From positions 1-35,425 of the forward strand of contig JAILFY010000023.1 in NCBI GenBank assembly GCA_024697285.1: a stretch of 35,425 nucleotides of DNA. Direction: 5' to 3'. The position numbers and the translations under genes were made by a program. Under the pieces are notes generated by a model. That model searched no databases and was not told the origin of the DNA. It saw only the letters and a program-made list of their open reading frames with translations. The stretch comes from Bacteroidaceae bacterium (lineage in GTDB: Bacteria; Bacteroidota; Bacteroidia; Bacteroidales; Bacteroidaceae). This document shows, piece after piece, positions 8,824-17,398 of the stretch. The stretch's first letter is position 1, and every line of letters starts with the position of its first letter.

Positions 8824-8874
8824 ATCTTAAACTCTTGAACTTGAGCTTGCGATAGTTCTGTTCTATTTATTATA

Positions 8875-9534
8875 ATGGAAATCATCAAACAATTTTTTCA
8901 GGATTTGGGAACCATGTTGAGTATACCATGGTCCTTCGTTATTCTTGAACTTGCTGGCACGTTGGCAGGTGCCGTCTCTGGCGCGCGCTTGTCTGCGGCC
9001 AAGCAATTCGACCTTTTCGGCGCTTTCATCGTAGGCACGGCCACCGCGGTAGGCGGCGGTACGACTCGTGACCTGCTGTTGGGCGTTACTCCTTTCTGGC
9101 TCGAGGACCCCATTTATCTGCTGACGTGTCTCTTCGGTCTCGTCTGGGTCATCGTTTTTCGCAAGTGGCTGGTGCGTCAGAACAATACATGGTTTCTGTT
9201 TGACTGCATAGGTTTCTCGCTCTTCACCGTTATTGGTATTGAGAAGTCGTTGGGCCTGGGCCTTCCTACGTGGGCAGCGATATGTCTGGGTGTCGTCACG
9301 GGAGCAGGCGGAGGTGTCTTGCGTGATATTCTCATCAACGAGGTCCCTCTTATATTCCGCAAGGAGATTTATGCCACTTGTTGTCTGGCCGGCGGTCTTG
9401 TTTATATATTTTGCCTCCATTACCTCGGTTGGCGTCCCGAGGGCAGTGCCGTCCTATCGTGTATTGTCGCCATCGTCATCCGTCTTTTGGCGGTGAAGTA
9501 TAGCTGGGGCCTGCCCACATTGAAGGCGGAGTAG
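8875..9534 (+). CDS. TRIC/UPF0126-family cation channel (trimeric intracellular cation channel-like)
   Basis: GAVSGARLSAAKQFDLFGAFIVGTATAVGGGTTRDLLLGVTPFWL and second repeat GVVTGAGGGVLRDILINEVPLIFRKEIYA. Confidence 0.92.
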   Translation: MEIIKQFFQDLGTMLSIPWSFVILELAGTLAGAVSGARLSAAKQFDLFGAFIVGTATAVGGGTTRDLLLGVTPFWLEDPIYLLTCLFGLVWVIVFRKWLVRQNNTWFLFDCIGFSLFTVIGIEKSLGLGLPTWAAICLGVVTGAGGGVLRDILINEVPLIFRKEIYATCCLAGGLVYIFCLHYLGWRPEGSAVLSCIVAIVIRLLAVKYSWGLPTLKAE

Positions 9535-9536
9535 GT

Positions 9537-9573
9537 GCAGCCTTTGGCTGCGGTTTAAGGGGCCGAAGGCGCC
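9537..9573 (-). repeat. Palindrome/linker array in inverted orientation
   Basis: GTGCAGCC-TTT-GGCTGCGGTTTAAGG is the reverse complement of CCTTAAACCGCAGCC-AAA-GGCTGCAC; followed by an imperfect GCC-GAA-GGC unit. Confidence 0.85.
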
Positions 9574-9599
9574 AGCTTCAAGTTTCAAATTACATGGGA

Positions 9600-9800
9600 G
9601 AAATAATTCATGACCATTATATGTGAGAAATAAATCATGACCATTATATGTAAGAGTACTTTTTTTCACACGAATGGCCATTAATTAGGGACATATAATT
9701 GACCATGAATAAATAATCATGACCATTATATTTGAGAAAGCAGATTAGGAAACGCCCGGCGGAGCGAATGCGTCCACTGCTTTTTGCCGGACGGCAATAA
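9600..9800 (+). repeat. Dispersed intergenic element, copy B
   Basis: TTTTTTCACACGAATGGCCATTAATTAGGGACATATAATT (9661 onward); three CATGACCATTATATKTGA units; terminal TTGCC-GGAC-GGCAA hairpin. Confidence 0.85.
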
Positions 9801-9835
9801 AAAAGAATCCATCACCTCACTTGGTGATGGATTCT
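9797..9835 (-). terminator. Rho-independent terminator for the OmpA-family gene
   Basis: Perfect 13-bp stem AGAATCCATCACC/GGTGATGGATTCT with 6-nt loop; T-run on the minus strand (AATAAAAA on +). Confidence 0.88.
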
Positions 9836-9889
9836 GTCTGTGTTGGAAGCTGCGTGCACAGGTGGCATGCAGTCAAGAGTTGCAGGATG

Positions 9890-10615
9890 TTAGTTGCTCT
9901 GAGCCTGTGCAGCATCGATCATCTCCTGGCTGGCATAGAGGAACACCTCCACGCGGCGGTTCTGCTGCTTGCCAGCGGCAGTGGTGTTGTCAGCAACAGG
10001 GTTGCTCTCGCCCAGTCCGGCTACTTCCTTGATTTGAGAACTGGTTGCACCATGGTTCTGCAGGAAGGAACTTACGGACTGTGCACGCTGCAGGGACAGC
10101 TGCTGGTTCAGTGTCACGCTCTCAGCAGCAGTCTTGCCCTTGAAGGGAGTGTTGTCGGTGTAACCCACAATACCAACGTTCATGTCGGGGTTGGCTGCCA
10201 GCACGTTCTGTGCGAACTGAGTCAGAGAACCCTGAGCAGCTGCGCCCAGCGTAGAAGAACTGGTGGGGAAGAGAATACCGCTCTCGAAGGTGACCTTCAC
10301 AGCCTGATAACCGTTGGCGTCCACGGCGTCTTCCACTTTTGCGTTGGCAATAGCTTCTGCCTCTGCCTTGGCCTTGTCCATCTTCTTACCGATGACCAGA
10401 CCTACAGCCGTACCAGCAGCTGCGCCTACGCCTCCGGCGATAGCAGCCCATTTGCCTTTGCTGCCATCCTTGGCGATAAGTGCGCCGAGGGCTGCACCAA
10501 GGGCTGCGCCACTGGCGCCACCGATTGTACCGCCTTTAGCGGTGTTGCTCCATCCGCAAGAGTTCAGCATCAACGCTGCTGCAAGACCCATTGCGTAAAA
10601 CTTCAATCCTTTCAT
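9890..10615 (-). CDS. OmpA-family outer membrane lipoprotein
   Basis: Lipobox-like MLNSCG; glycine-zipper region GGTIGGASGAALGAALGALIA; OmpA domain NVGIVGYTDNTPFKG...LSLQRAQSVSSFL...GLGESNPVADN...NRRVEV. Confidence 0.92.
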   Translation of the reverse strand: MKGLKFYAMGLAAALMLNSCGWSNTAKGGTIGGASGAALGAALGALIAKDGSKGKWAAIAGGVGAAAGTAVGLVIGKKMDKAKAEAEAIANAKVEDAVDANGYQAVKVTFESGILFPTSSSTLGAAAQGSLTQFAQNVLAANPDMNVGIVGYTDNTPFKGKTAAESVTLNQQLSLQRAQSVSSFLQNHGATSSQIKEVAGLGESNPVADNTTAAGKQQNRRVEVFLYASQEMIDAAQAQSN

Positions 10616-10669
10616 TGTAGTTTGCGTTTTTTAGTGAATAAATAAGGTTTATAAAACTCCTTTTCGGTG

Positions 10670-10677
10670 CAAAAGTA
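10670..10677 (-). promoter_or_regulatory. TAnnTTTG promoter element (TACTTTTG) for the OmpA-family gene
   Basis: CAAAAGTA on + strand upstream of the ATG at 10615. Confidence 0.5.
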
Positions 10678-10742
10678 CATATTTTCTGCAGAACATTGTA
10701 TCAAAAGGGGCAGAATTATTCCGTTCTTTCACGATATTTAAT

Positions 10743-10750
10743 TAACTTTG
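10743..10750 (+). promoter_or_regulatory. TAnnTTTG promoter element (TAACTTTG) for proS
   Basis: About 30 nt upstream of the ATG at 10781. Confidence 0.55.
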
Positions 10751-10780
10751 CGCCGAAATTGCAAAAAACATATAATAATT

Positions 10781-12262
10781 ATGGCAAAAGAGCTCAAGAA
10801 TCTGACGAAAAGAAGCGAGAATTATTCGCAATGGTATAATGAACTTGTCGTGAAAGCCGACCTGGCAGAACAGAGTGATGTACGTGGTTGCATGGTCATC
10901 AAGCCTTATGGCTACGCTATTTGGGAGAAGATGCAGCGCGTTCTCGACGATATGTTCAAGCAAACAGGCGTCCAGAATGCCTATTTCCCCTTGTTGATAC
11001 CTAAAAGCTTCCTCAGTCGTGAGGCCGAACACGTGGAAGGCTTTGCCAAGGAATGTGCTGTGGTCACTCACTATCGTCTGAAAACCAACGAGACACACGA
11101 TGGCGTTGTCGTAGACCCCGAGGCAAAACTGGAGGAGGAACTCATTATCCGTCCCACCTCAGAGACCATTATCTGGAACACCTACAAGAACTGGATTCAC
11201 AGTTACCGCGACCTGCCCCTGTTGATCAATCAGTGGGCCAACGTGATGCGGTGGGAAATGCGAACCCGCCTCTTCCTCCGTACGAGTGAGTTCCTGTGGC
11301 AGGAGGGTCACACCGCCCACGCCACTCGCGAGGAAGCCGAAGAACGTGCACGCCTCATGCTCAAGGTGTATGCAGAATTTGCAGAGAAAGTCATGGCAGT
11401 GCCAGTGATGCAGGGCGTTAAGAGCGAGACAGAGCGCTTCGCAGGAGCCCTGGACACTTATACCATTGAGGCGATGATGCAAGATGGAAAGGCACTTCAG
11501 TCTGGAACCAGCCACTTCCTGGGTCAGAACTTCGGCAAGGCTTTTGATGTTCAGTTCCTGAACAAGGACAACCAGCCTGAGTACGCCTGGGCCACTTCTT
11601 GGGGCGTCTCCACTCGACTGATGGGTGCTCTCATCATGACTCATTCCGATGATAATGGACTCGTGCTTCCTCCTGCTCTGGCTCCCACGCAGGTAGTACT
11701 TATTCCTATTTATAAGACCGAGGAACAATTGGAAGCCATCCGCGTCCGCCTCGGTGCCATCGCCGACGAGCTCAGGTCCATGGGCCTCAGTGTGAAGGTG
11801 GATGACAACGACCAGAAGCGTCCTGGTTTCAAGTTCGCTGACTACGAGCTCAAGGGGGTTCCCGTTCGCCTCGTGATGGGTGGACGTGACCTGGAGAACG
11901 GCACCATAGAAGTGATGCGTCGCGACACCCTGGAGAAGGAGGAGCGCTCTCAGGAAGGAATAGCCCAGTACGTCAAGTCATTGCTCGATGATATCCAGAA
12001 GAACATCTTCCAGAAGGCCCTCAAGTTCCGCGATGAACACATCTTCGAGTGCGAGAACTACGAAGAGTTCAAGGAACGAGTGAAGGATGGTGGCTTCTTC
12101 CTCTGCCATTGGGACGGCACTCCCGAGACGGAAGCCAAGATCAAGGAAGACACCCAGGCAACCATTCGTTGCGTGCCCTTCGCCTTCGAGCAGACTCCCG
12201 GTACCGACATGGTCAGCGGCAAGCCCGCTAAATACCGCGTTCTCATCGCCCGTTCCTATTAA
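10781..12262 (+). CDS. proS: Prolyl-tRNA synthetase
   Basis: [66 protein letters not shown]; start at [11 protein letters not shown] rather than the extended ORF. Confidence 0.96.
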   Translation: MAKELKNLTKRSENYSQWYNELVVKADLAEQSDVRGCMVIKPYGYAIWEKMQRVLDDMFKQTGVQNAYFPLLIPKSFLSREAEHVEGFAKECAVVTHYRLKTNETHDGVVVDPEAKLEEELIIRPTSETIIWNTYKNWIHSYRDLPLLINQWANVMRWEMRTRLFLRTSEFLWQEGHTAHATREEAEERARLMLKVYAEFAEKVMAVPVMQGVKSETERFAGALDTYTIEAMMQDGKALQSGTSHFLGQNFGKAFDVQFLNKDNQPEYAWATSWGVSTRLMGALIMTHSDDNGLVLPPALAPTQVVLIPIYKTEEQLEAIRVRLGAIADELRSMGLSVKVDDNDQKRPGFKFADYELKGVPVRLVMGGRDLENGTIEVMRRDTLEKEERSQEGIAQYVKSLLDDIQKNIFQKALKFRDEHIFECENYEEFKERVKDGGFFLCHWDGTPETEAKIKEDTQATIRCVPFAFEQTPGTDMVSGKPAKYRVLIARSY

Positions 12263-12292
12263 TCATCTATCTTCGAATATGTGAGGAAGACT

Positions 12293-12313
12293 CCCGGAGT
12301 CCCCGACTCCGGG
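12293..12313 (+). terminator. Probable terminator hairpin after proS
   Basis: CCCGGAGT-CCCCG-ACTCCGGG perfect 8-bp stem; weak T-tract (CGTTTCCTT). Confidence 0.55.
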
Positions 12314-12348
12314 CGTTTCCTTCCCCCGCCTAACTTACTTCTTCACCC

Positions 12349-13713
12349 GTGCCCTGGCTTCCTTCCCTCTTTGCCGCCGAGGCCATTCCCAGCGCCATGA
12401 TAACTTTTGTGGCCCTGTTGATGTTTCTCCAACTTGGGGTGGGGTGGGGCGAGTCTGCTCTTCTCTGTAGTCTTCTCACCTTGCCTTGGGTGTTGAAATC
12501 TTTCGTGAGAGCTAAAATCCGTCAGATAGGTTCTTTCTCCCGTCAGCTCAAGTTCCTGGAGGTGTGCATTTGTTTGCTGCTCGTCTCCCTCGCTTTCTGC
12601 TTCACCGACCGCCACTCCAACCATTGGCTCCTTTTTGCGAACTTGTTCGTCCTGTGCTTCTTCTGTGCCGCCCACGAACTGGTGGCCAGAATGTATTATG
12701 AGCACATGCTCCGGCCTCGGTGGCAGCGGTTCTACAACAGTTGGAAGATGTTTGTTTCTCAGTCCACGGTCGTCCTCACCTATGGGGTGATGATCGTTTT
12801 CGTGGGTTATCTGGAGGTCTTCTATCACAACCGCTGGAATGCGATACCCCTCTCCTGGAGCATGGCGGTGTACGTCTTGGCGGGCTGTTATCTCTTGTTG
12901 GTCATCTACAACTTTTTTGCTCTGAAACCACCCGCCTTTGTGGAGCGCCCGCGAGGTTCCTCCCATTCCCCGGACGAGGTTCGCACTTTCGGTTCGGCCG
13001 TGAAGGCGGAGATATATGTCATCGATCGTATTTCCCATAAACCCCATTGGTTCCAGGTGGTTATCTATCTGGCCTTGCTTCTGTTGCCCCAGGCGTTGCT
13101 GTTCCACTCGCGGGTACTTTTTTTCATCGCCTCTCGTTCCTTAGGTGGTCTTTCAGTTTCCCTTCAGTGGATAGGCTTGGTCCAAGGTACGGTGGGTGTC
13201 ATCGCTTTCTCTGCAGGTCTGGGTCTTGGCCACTGGTTACTCGTTCGCCACAACACGTCTTCGCCCGTGGCCCGCTCCGGAGCTTCCTCTCGTCCTGCTC
13301 CGGTCGTTTCGTCGTCGGCTTTCTTGCCAGCACGTAGCTCCGCTCGCATTCCCCTTTTCCTGATGATTCTGTGCCTGGGTTTCTCCCCGCTGGTCTACTT
13401 GATTCTTTCTTACCAGTTGCCCCTCACGCTTCTTCCTCTCTGTGTGGCAGCTTTCTTGGCTCAGTTCTTTTTCGGCTTTGGTCTGAACAGTACGATGCCT
13501 TTTATCCGTTATATCTCCGGGGAGCGTTATCGCAGCACTATCAACTACCTCTACATACCTCTCATATCCTTTGTTATGCTGCCTCCGATAGCAGCTTCAG
13601 GCTGGCTTGCAGACAATCTGGGTTTCCAGCAGTTCTTCCTGTTGGATTCTCTGTTGGTACCCATTGCTTATTTGGCTGCTTTTCTGGGTCTTAAGAAGTT
13701 GACTCTTCTTTGA
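12349..13713 (+). CDS. MFS-like multi-pass membrane transporter (GTG start)
   Basis: About 12 hydrophobic segments; N-terminus AIPSAMITFVALLMFLQLGV...LLTLPWVLKSF resembles AmpG/MFS-type proteins. Confidence 0.75.
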   Translation: MPWLPSLFAAEAIPSAMITFVALLMFLQLGVGWGESALLCSLLTLPWVLKSFVRAKIRQIGSFSRQLKFLEVCICLLLVSLAFCFTDRHSNHWLLFANLFVLCFFCAAHELVARMYYEHMLRPRWQRFYNSWKMFVSQSTVVLTYGVMIVFVGYLEVFYHNRWNAIPLSWSMAVYVLAGCYLLLVIYNFFALKPPAFVERPRGSSHSPDEVRTFGSAVKAEIYVIDRISHKPHWFQVVIYLALLLLPQALLFHSRVLFFIASRSLGGLSVSLQWIGLVQGTVGVIAFSAGLGLGHWLLVRHNTSSPVARSGASSRPAPVVSSSAFLPARSSARIPLFLMILCLGFSPLVYLILSYQLPLTLLPLCVAAFLAQFFFGFGLNSTMPFIRYISGERYRSTINYLYIPLISFVMLPPIAASGWLADNLGFQQFFLLDSLLVPIAYLAAFLGLKKLTLL

Positions 13714-13746
13714 GGCGGAATAGTCCTTCTTCTTCCTCGGTCCTTT

Positions 13747-14427
13747 CTACCTGATTAGTTTCACTATTTCCCGGACTTCTTCCGCACTTGTCTGTTGCAG
13801 TCCCGAGGGCAAAGTGATGGAGCAAGAACCATGAATCTCCGTGGCTCCTGTAGCTTCCAGGATGCGGAGAACATTATGGCGGTTGACGCCACCGCCTGGC
13901 AGAATGGAAATTTCCTTGGCACCAAGTTGCACCAGTTGTCTGAGCACCGGAATTCCGGCTTCTGCAGTCGGTGCTCCGCCGGAGGTGAGGACTCTGTGGA
14001 CCCCCAACTCTTTTAGTTGTAATAAGGCTTGCTGTTTGTTGGCCACGAGGTCGAAGGCGCGGTGGAAGGTGAATGGCAAACCCCTTGCTGCCCTGATGAG
14101 GCGGGCTGTCGTGCGTTCGTCGATGAGGCCCTGTTCCGTAAGCGCCCCGCAGACAATGGCAGATGCACCGCTGTCCACCGCTTCCTCTATGTCGCGTTCC
14201 ATGGCGCACACTTCCATCTCATGATATACGAAGTTACCTTCGCGCGGACGTATCAGCACGTGTATCAGCAACTTAGGAAAACGTTCCCTCAAGAGCCGTA
14301 GTAAACCTATGGAAGGAGTGATTCCATCTAATTGCAACGCCGCACATAACTCTATGCGCGTGGCTCCTCCTTCCACGGCTGCCCATGCAGAATCCAGACT
14401 GCCGCAACAGACTTCCAATGTCCTCAT
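13747..14427 (-). CDS. cutC: CutC-family protein (copper homeostasis protein CutC)
   Basis: MRTLEVCCGSLDSAWAAVEGGATRIELCAALQLDGITPS; HVLIRPREGNFVY; FHRAFDL; VLTSGG; ILPGGGVN. Confidence 0.94.
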   Translation of the reverse strand: MRTLEVCCGSLDSAWAAVEGGATRIELCAALQLDGITPSIGLLRLLRERFPKLLIHVLIRPREGNFVYHEMEVCAMERDIEEAVDSGASAIVCGALTEQGLIDERTTARLIRAARGLPFTFHRAFDLVANKQQALLQLKELGVHRVLTSGGAPTAEAGIPVLRQLVQLGAKEISILPGGGVNRHNVLRILEATGATEIHGSCSITLPSGLQQTSAEEVREIVKLIR

Positions 14428-15773
14428 AGCACAACCTCCACGACGAAGTCCGCCTTGTCTCGTTGTGCAGGCAGGGTGATGCTCAGGGATTTGTGCTTCT
14501 TGTCGAAGACGTACTGCAGAGCGGCCCCGTTCTTCTTCTTTCCTGCCGTTGAGGCTTCGGCCTCGCTGTTGACTCCCGCCAGTGATCTCACCGCTTTCGG
14601 CTTCTTCGCGTTCCAGTTCAGTTGCAAGTTGCTGACTTCTGGGTCCAGTACGTGCAGAAACAGTCTGCCCTCCTTCTGTGTCGTCACACCCCACTTCTGC
14701 TCGTCCCAGTCGGTAGCTGACGTTCCGTAGATACTTTCGCCATTCGTTTTCATCCATTGTCCGATACCTTGCAGGCGCTGCAGTGCTGCGGCAGGCAACT
14801 CCCCGTTGGGTTGCGGGCCGATATTCAGCAGCAGGTTGCTGCCCTTGGCGGCAGCACGAGCTATCAGTTGAATCAGTTCCTCTGTCGATTTATAGTTCTG
14901 GTCGGCAACTTTGTATCCCCACATTCCGTTCATCGTCTGACACATCTCCAGTGGCAGGTGGCTGATTTCCTGTCCCGAGAGTCCAGCCTTGTTCTCTCCC
15001 GGCAGGTCGCGTTCGAACATCTGGAAGTCTTCGCCTTCTATGGGGGTTATGTGGTGATTGTTGCCAATGAGGCAGGAGGACTTCAGCTCGTGGATATAGC
15101 GATAGAACTCCGTCATCCTCCAGTCGAAGGGCACGCTGTCTTCGTCGTGGTCCCAGTAGCCGTCGAGCCAGATACCTTGTACGTTGGGATAATGTGTCAG
15201 CAACTCACCTACTTGTGTCTTCATGAACTGGAAGTAGCTGTCGTAGTCCTCGTGCATCTCTCGTCCGGTTCTTAGTCCGGTGCGTCCCAGCGGGTAGTCT
15301 GTTCGCATCCAGTCCAGAATGGAGTAGTAGAGGTGGAGCCTGACTCCCAGCTGTTGGCAGGCAGCCGCCAGTTCGCCCACTACGTCGCGTCTGTAAGGCG
15401 TTGCGTCCACAATATCGTAGTCGCTGGCGTCCGTCTGGAACATAGAGAAACCATCGTGGTGTCTACTGGTGAAGGTGATATATCTGGCTCCGGAGTCCTT
15501 GATGGCTTGCACCCATTTCTGGGCGTCGAAGCGCACTGGATAGAAGGCAGATGCCGCCTTGGAGTACTCTTCGTGGGTCAGTCCGCTGTTCAGATACCAT
15601 TCCCCTTGTGCAAAGGTGCTGTATATTCCCCAATGGATAAATATTCCGAACCGGCATTCCTCGAACTCTCGCCGTGCCGCCAGGTTGTCCGCCGAGGGGA
15701 TGTATTGGGCAGCAGCCGTAGCCGACGTGAAAGCCATCAGTAAGCAGAGAAACAAGTGTTTACAATCCTTCAT
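14424..15773 (-). CDS. Alpha-L-fucosidase-like glycoside hydrolase (GH29)
   Basis: Signal peptide; FGIFIHWGIYSTFAQGEWY; ARYITFTSRHHDGFSMFQT; YNVQGIWLDGYW-type region; ATGA overlap with cutC. Confidence 0.92.
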   Translation of the reverse strand: MKDCKHLFLCLLMAFTSATAAAQYIPSADNLAARREFEECRFGIFIHWGIYSTFAQGEWYLNSGLTHEEYSKAASAFYPVRFDAQKWVQAIKDSGARYITFTSRHHDGFSMFQTDASDYDIVDATPYRRDVVGELAAACQQLGVRLHLYYSILDWMRTDYPLGRTGLRTGREMHEDYDSYFQFMKTQVGELLTHYPNVQGIWLDGYWDHDEDSVPFDWRMTEFYRYIHELKSSCLIGNNHHITPIEGEDFQMFERDLPGENKAGLSGQEISHLPLEMCQTMNGMWGYKVADQNYKSTEELIQLIARAAAKGSNLLLNIGPQPNGELPAAALQRLQGIGQWMKTNGESIYGTSATDWDEQKWGVTTQKEGRLFLHVLDPEVSNLQLNWNAKKPKAVRSLAGVNSEAEASTAGKKKNGAALQYVFDKKHKSLSITLPAQRDKADFVVEVVL

Positions 15774-15858
15774 GTGAGTCGTTTCTTTTGGTTGTTTGCT
15801 TTTTTGTGGGCAGTCCGGAGCGCTGTCGAGCAGGATTCTTGGCGCAGTTCCCTGCGTT

Positions 15859-16248
15859 TCAGTCCAAAGTATCTTCCTGTCTAAGTGGCTCCCACGGGCC
15901 ATCCTTGGCCTCGAAGATTACGGTAGGTTCAAACACTTCTATTCCGTGCCACTGGCCTTTGGGGATAGAGAGTCCGTAGCACCCCTTGGAGGGGTCCAGG
16001 TGATAGCGGGCAATCTCGTTGCGGTTGTCGTCATAGAAGATTTCGTCCATGCGTCCGCGAAGAATGATCACTACTTCCGTGGAGCTGGTGTGGCGATGGA
16101 TGGGAAGTTGCGTAGCAGGTTCCAACGCGTTCAGCATGCGCTGAGATTGATCGGCCGACGAGGTACGGAGATCCAAATTCATACGAAGACGCTCGGAGGC
16201 GATGGCGCGCTGGGCGAGCTCATTCAGGAGTTGGTCGTTGAGTTCCAT
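15859..16248 (-). CDS. WbuC-family cupin-fold protein
   Basis: MELNDQLLNELAQRAIASERLRMNLDLRTSSADQSQRMLNALEPATQLPIHRHTSSTEVVIILRGRMDEIFYDD...PKGQWHGIEV. Confidence 0.85.
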   Translation of the reverse strand: MELNDQLLNELAQRAIASERLRMNLDLRTSSADQSQRMLNALEPATQLPIHRHTSSTEVVIILRGRMDEIFYDDNRNEIARYHLDPSKGCYGLSIPKGQWHGIEVFEPTVIFEAKDGPWEPLRQEDTLD

Positions 16249-16273
16249 AGGATTGTTGTGTTTAGTTTTGCTG

Positions 16274-16281
16274 CAAAGATA
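16274..16281 (-). promoter_or_regulatory. TAnnTTTG promoter element (TATCTTTG) for the WbuC-like gene
   Basis: CAAAGATA on + strand upstream of the ATG at 16248. Confidence 0.5.
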
Positions 16282-16355
16282 CGCAATAATGCTCAATAGT
16301 GGATTATAAATGGCGATTATTTTCCGATTTTTTCCATAATTAGGTGAATTCTTTG

Positions 16356-16363
16356 TATCTTTG
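16356..16363 (+). promoter_or_regulatory. TAnnTTTG promoter element (TATCTTTG) upstream of the TerB-DnaJ gene
   Basis: Followed by ~165 nt of repeat-rich leader before the ATG at 16528. Confidence 0.5.
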
Positions 16364-16393
16364 CGGCAGAATTATTGGTTAGTTGACAAGTAA

Positions 16394-16418
16394 ACGAGTT
16401 GACGAGTTGACGAGTTGA
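16394..16418 (+). repeat. 8-bp tandem repeat (ACGAGTTG)x3
   Basis: ACGAGTTGACGAGTTGACGAGTTGACA read directly. Confidence 0.9.
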
Positions 16419-16468
16419 CACCTTTCCCGGCAGAGGGCTTGAGTGCTCGCACCTTAAACTCTTAAACC

Positions 16469-16516
16469 GCAGCCCACGGCTGCACCTTAAACTCATAAAC
16501 CGCGCCCATCGGGCGC
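16469..16516 (+). repeat. Palindrome/linker array in the leader of the TerB-DnaJ gene
   Basis: GCAGCC-CAC-GGCTGC (16469-16483) and GCGCCC-ATC-GGGCGC (16502-16516), with CTTAAAC linkers. Confidence 0.9.
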
Positions 16517-16527
16517 TCCTTATTATT

Positions 16528-17346
16528 ATGGCAAATGCAAAATGGATTGGTGGCTTTCTCGGTATGTTCTCAGGAGGTCCACTGGCAGCGCTGGCAGGTT
16601 TCATCCTCGGCGCTCTGTATGATGTGATAAGCAGCGATGGTCCTCAACAGATAGGCGACGGCAGCGGCGGCAGTTACGGCGGCGGCAGCTACCGCACCTA
16701 CGACGAAGGCAGTAGCCAGCAGGCGGAGGGTATGCGCAATGGTTTCCTCTTCTCCCTGCTGACCTTGGCAAGCTACATCATCAAGGCCGACGGCCGAATC
16801 ATGCATAGCGAGATGGAAGCCATGCGGCAGTTCCTGCGCACCAACTTCGGCGAGCTGGCGGTGAGCCAGGGCGAGCAAATCATGCTCCGACTCTTCGACC
16901 GCCAGAAGCAGATGGAAGCCCAGCAACCAGGCTCCTACAGGCAGACCATCAGCGATTGCTGCGGCCAAATGCGCCAGCTGCTGGACAACGCCCAGCGCCT
17001 GCAGTTGCTCTCCCTCCTGGCGATGCTGGCAAAGGCCGACGGACATGTCTCTTCGGAAGAAGTGAATGCCCTGAGGGATGTGACCGCCATGCTGGGACTC
17101 TCCGAGAGCGAACTGAACTCGATGCTGAATCTGGGGTCCACTACGCTGAAAGACGCTTACGCAGTTCTGGAAGTCAGCGAGAACGCCACTGACGACGAGG
17201 TGCGCGCTGCCTACAAACGGCTGGTCGTGAAGCACCATCCCGACAGAGTGGCTTCGCTGGGAGAAGACGTGCGATTGGCCGCCGAGAAGAAGATGCGCGA
17301 AATCAACGAGGCTAAGGAACTGATATTCAAAGCAAGGGGAATGTAA
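16528..17346 (+). CDS. TerB-like / DnaJ-domain protein (DjlA-like)
   Basis: Gly/Ala membrane-like N-terminus; TerB-like region FSLLTLASYIIKADGRIMHSEMEAMRQFL; C-terminal J domain DAYAVLEVSENATDDEVRAAYKRLVVKHHPDRV. Confidence 0.88.
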   Translation: MANAKWIGGFLGMFSGGPLAALAGFILGALYDVISSDGPQQIGDGSGGSYGGGSYRTYDEGSSQQAEGMRNGFLFSLLTLASYIIKADGRIMHSEMEAMRQFLRTNFGELAVSQGEQIMLRLFDRQKQMEAQQPGSYRQTISDCCGQMRQLLDNAQRLQLLSLLAMLAKADGHVSSEEVNALRDVTAMLGLSESELNSMLNLGSTTLKDAYAVLEVSENATDDEVRAAYKRLVVKHHPDRVASLGEDVRLAAEKKMREINEAKELIFKARGM

Positions 17347-17398
17347 AAACCGGTAGAACACTAACAGGACAATTCATTCAGTTTTAGCGTAAGATTCC

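Noticed and set aside
15774-15902. N-terminal extension of the GH29 ORF
   Set aside because: A clear signal peptide starts at MKDCKHLFLCLLMAFTSATAAAQ (15773)
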